From Erpobdella octoculata (lineage: Eukaryota; Annelida; Clitellata; Hirudinida; Erpobdellidae): 64,000 nt of DNA. Below the pieces are notes generated by a model. The model saw only the letters and a program-made list of their open reading frames with translations, was not told where the DNA came from and did not search any database. The translations under genes were made by a program, and so were the position numbers. Positions 63,585 through 64,000 of this stretch are shown here, piece by piece. Location: positions 8,204,802 to 8,268,801 of the forward strand of contig OZ022241.1 in NCBI GenBank assembly GCA_963978895.1. The letters run 5' to 3'. Numbering within the stretch: the first letter of the stretch is position 1; each line of letters begins with the position of its first letter.

Positions 63585-64000
63585 TTTCGACCACTTCCCA
63601 TTGATCATTTGTCTTTAAATTTAGCAAATAAACGTACTGCTGAAGACAATACCTGAATCCAGAGTCGCCATTTGGCTGGGGGTGGCAGTTGGGCCCTTAG
63701 GGATTTTCCAAAAAATCATGTAATCGGGTTTTCTACCACTTCCCACTGGTATTTTAAGTTTTGCCCATAAACGTACTCTTGAAGACAATACACAAATCCA
63801 GAAGCAACATTTGGGGAAAGGGAAAAATCCCCAAAAATTAAAAATTTTTTTTTGGAAGAAATAGAAATGGAGGAAGTTTTAAAGAATTTTTGGAATGAAT
63901 CCAATACATGAATCCCGGAGTGTATTTGGAAAAATAAATATGGAGAAAGTTTTAGAAAATTTTCTGAATAAAGAAAATACACGATTCCTGGGGCGTCATT
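63585..64000. repeat. Degenerate tandem repeat of about 140-150 bp running off the window
   Basis: CCACTTCCCATTGATCATTT with AAACGTACTGCTGAAGACAA recurs as CCACTTCCCACTGGTATTTT with AAACGTACTCTTGAAGACAA. Shorter units with ATGAATCCCGGAGTGTATTT and GATTCCTGGGGCGTCATT follow. Confidence 0.65.

Overview
This window looks like nuclear DNA from an AT-rich, intron-rich invertebrate. I read seven protein-coding genes. All are split by GT-AG introns, and no bacterial-style operon or CRISPR array is visible. Several genes are ordinary metazoan housekeeping or cytoskeletal genes: an LMBR1-type membrane protein, the APC/C subunit CDC16, a lamin, mitochondrial ClpX, a Shroom-type actin regulator and an ATP-Mg/Pi mitochondrial carrier. 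One encodes a divergent homeodomain. The gene set, the lamin-type rod and the abundance of ATAC/TATG microsatellites suggest a lophotrochozoan, perhaps an annelid such as a leech. That placement is an inference and not something the sequence proves.

Layout: 1-900 holds a tRNA-derived SINE-like sequence and AT-rich DNA. LMBR1-like lies at 906-4627 (+). CDC16 lies at 6815-11281 (+), with 16 exons and a polyA signal. The lamin gene lies at 12703-16101 (-), tail to tail with CDC16. From 16.1 to 22.8 kb there is repeat-rich DNA with an approximately 820-bp uninterrupted TATG array and copies of a 0.4-0.8 kb element. The homeobox gene lies at 22876-25967 (+), with a second TATG array in intron 2. 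From 26 to 29.2 kb there are more repeats, including two MITE-like insertions. CLPX lies at about 29323-32910 (+), with its first exon not found. From 33 to 39.6 kb there are minisatellites and CAT or CATC arrays. A Shroom-type gene runs 39661-51650 (+), with an approximately 8-kb intron full of repeats. From 52 to 58 kb there is transposon- and microsatellite-rich DNA. The carrier gene lies at 59190-61075 (+). From 61 to 64 kb there is a 934-bp inverted-repeat element and a degenerate tandem repeat that runs off the window.

The genes do not form one pathway; they are neighbours in a gene-sparse, repeat-rich region. The richest unexplained material is the mobile DNA. It includes a hAT-like element with a perfect 8-bp target duplication, a 27-bp perfect inverted-repeat element, an element splitting an ATAC array, and a nested insertion whose empty site is also present in the window. 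A family of roughly 250-350 bp repeats also recurs about a dozen times, with a microsatellite at one end and a conserved tail at the other.
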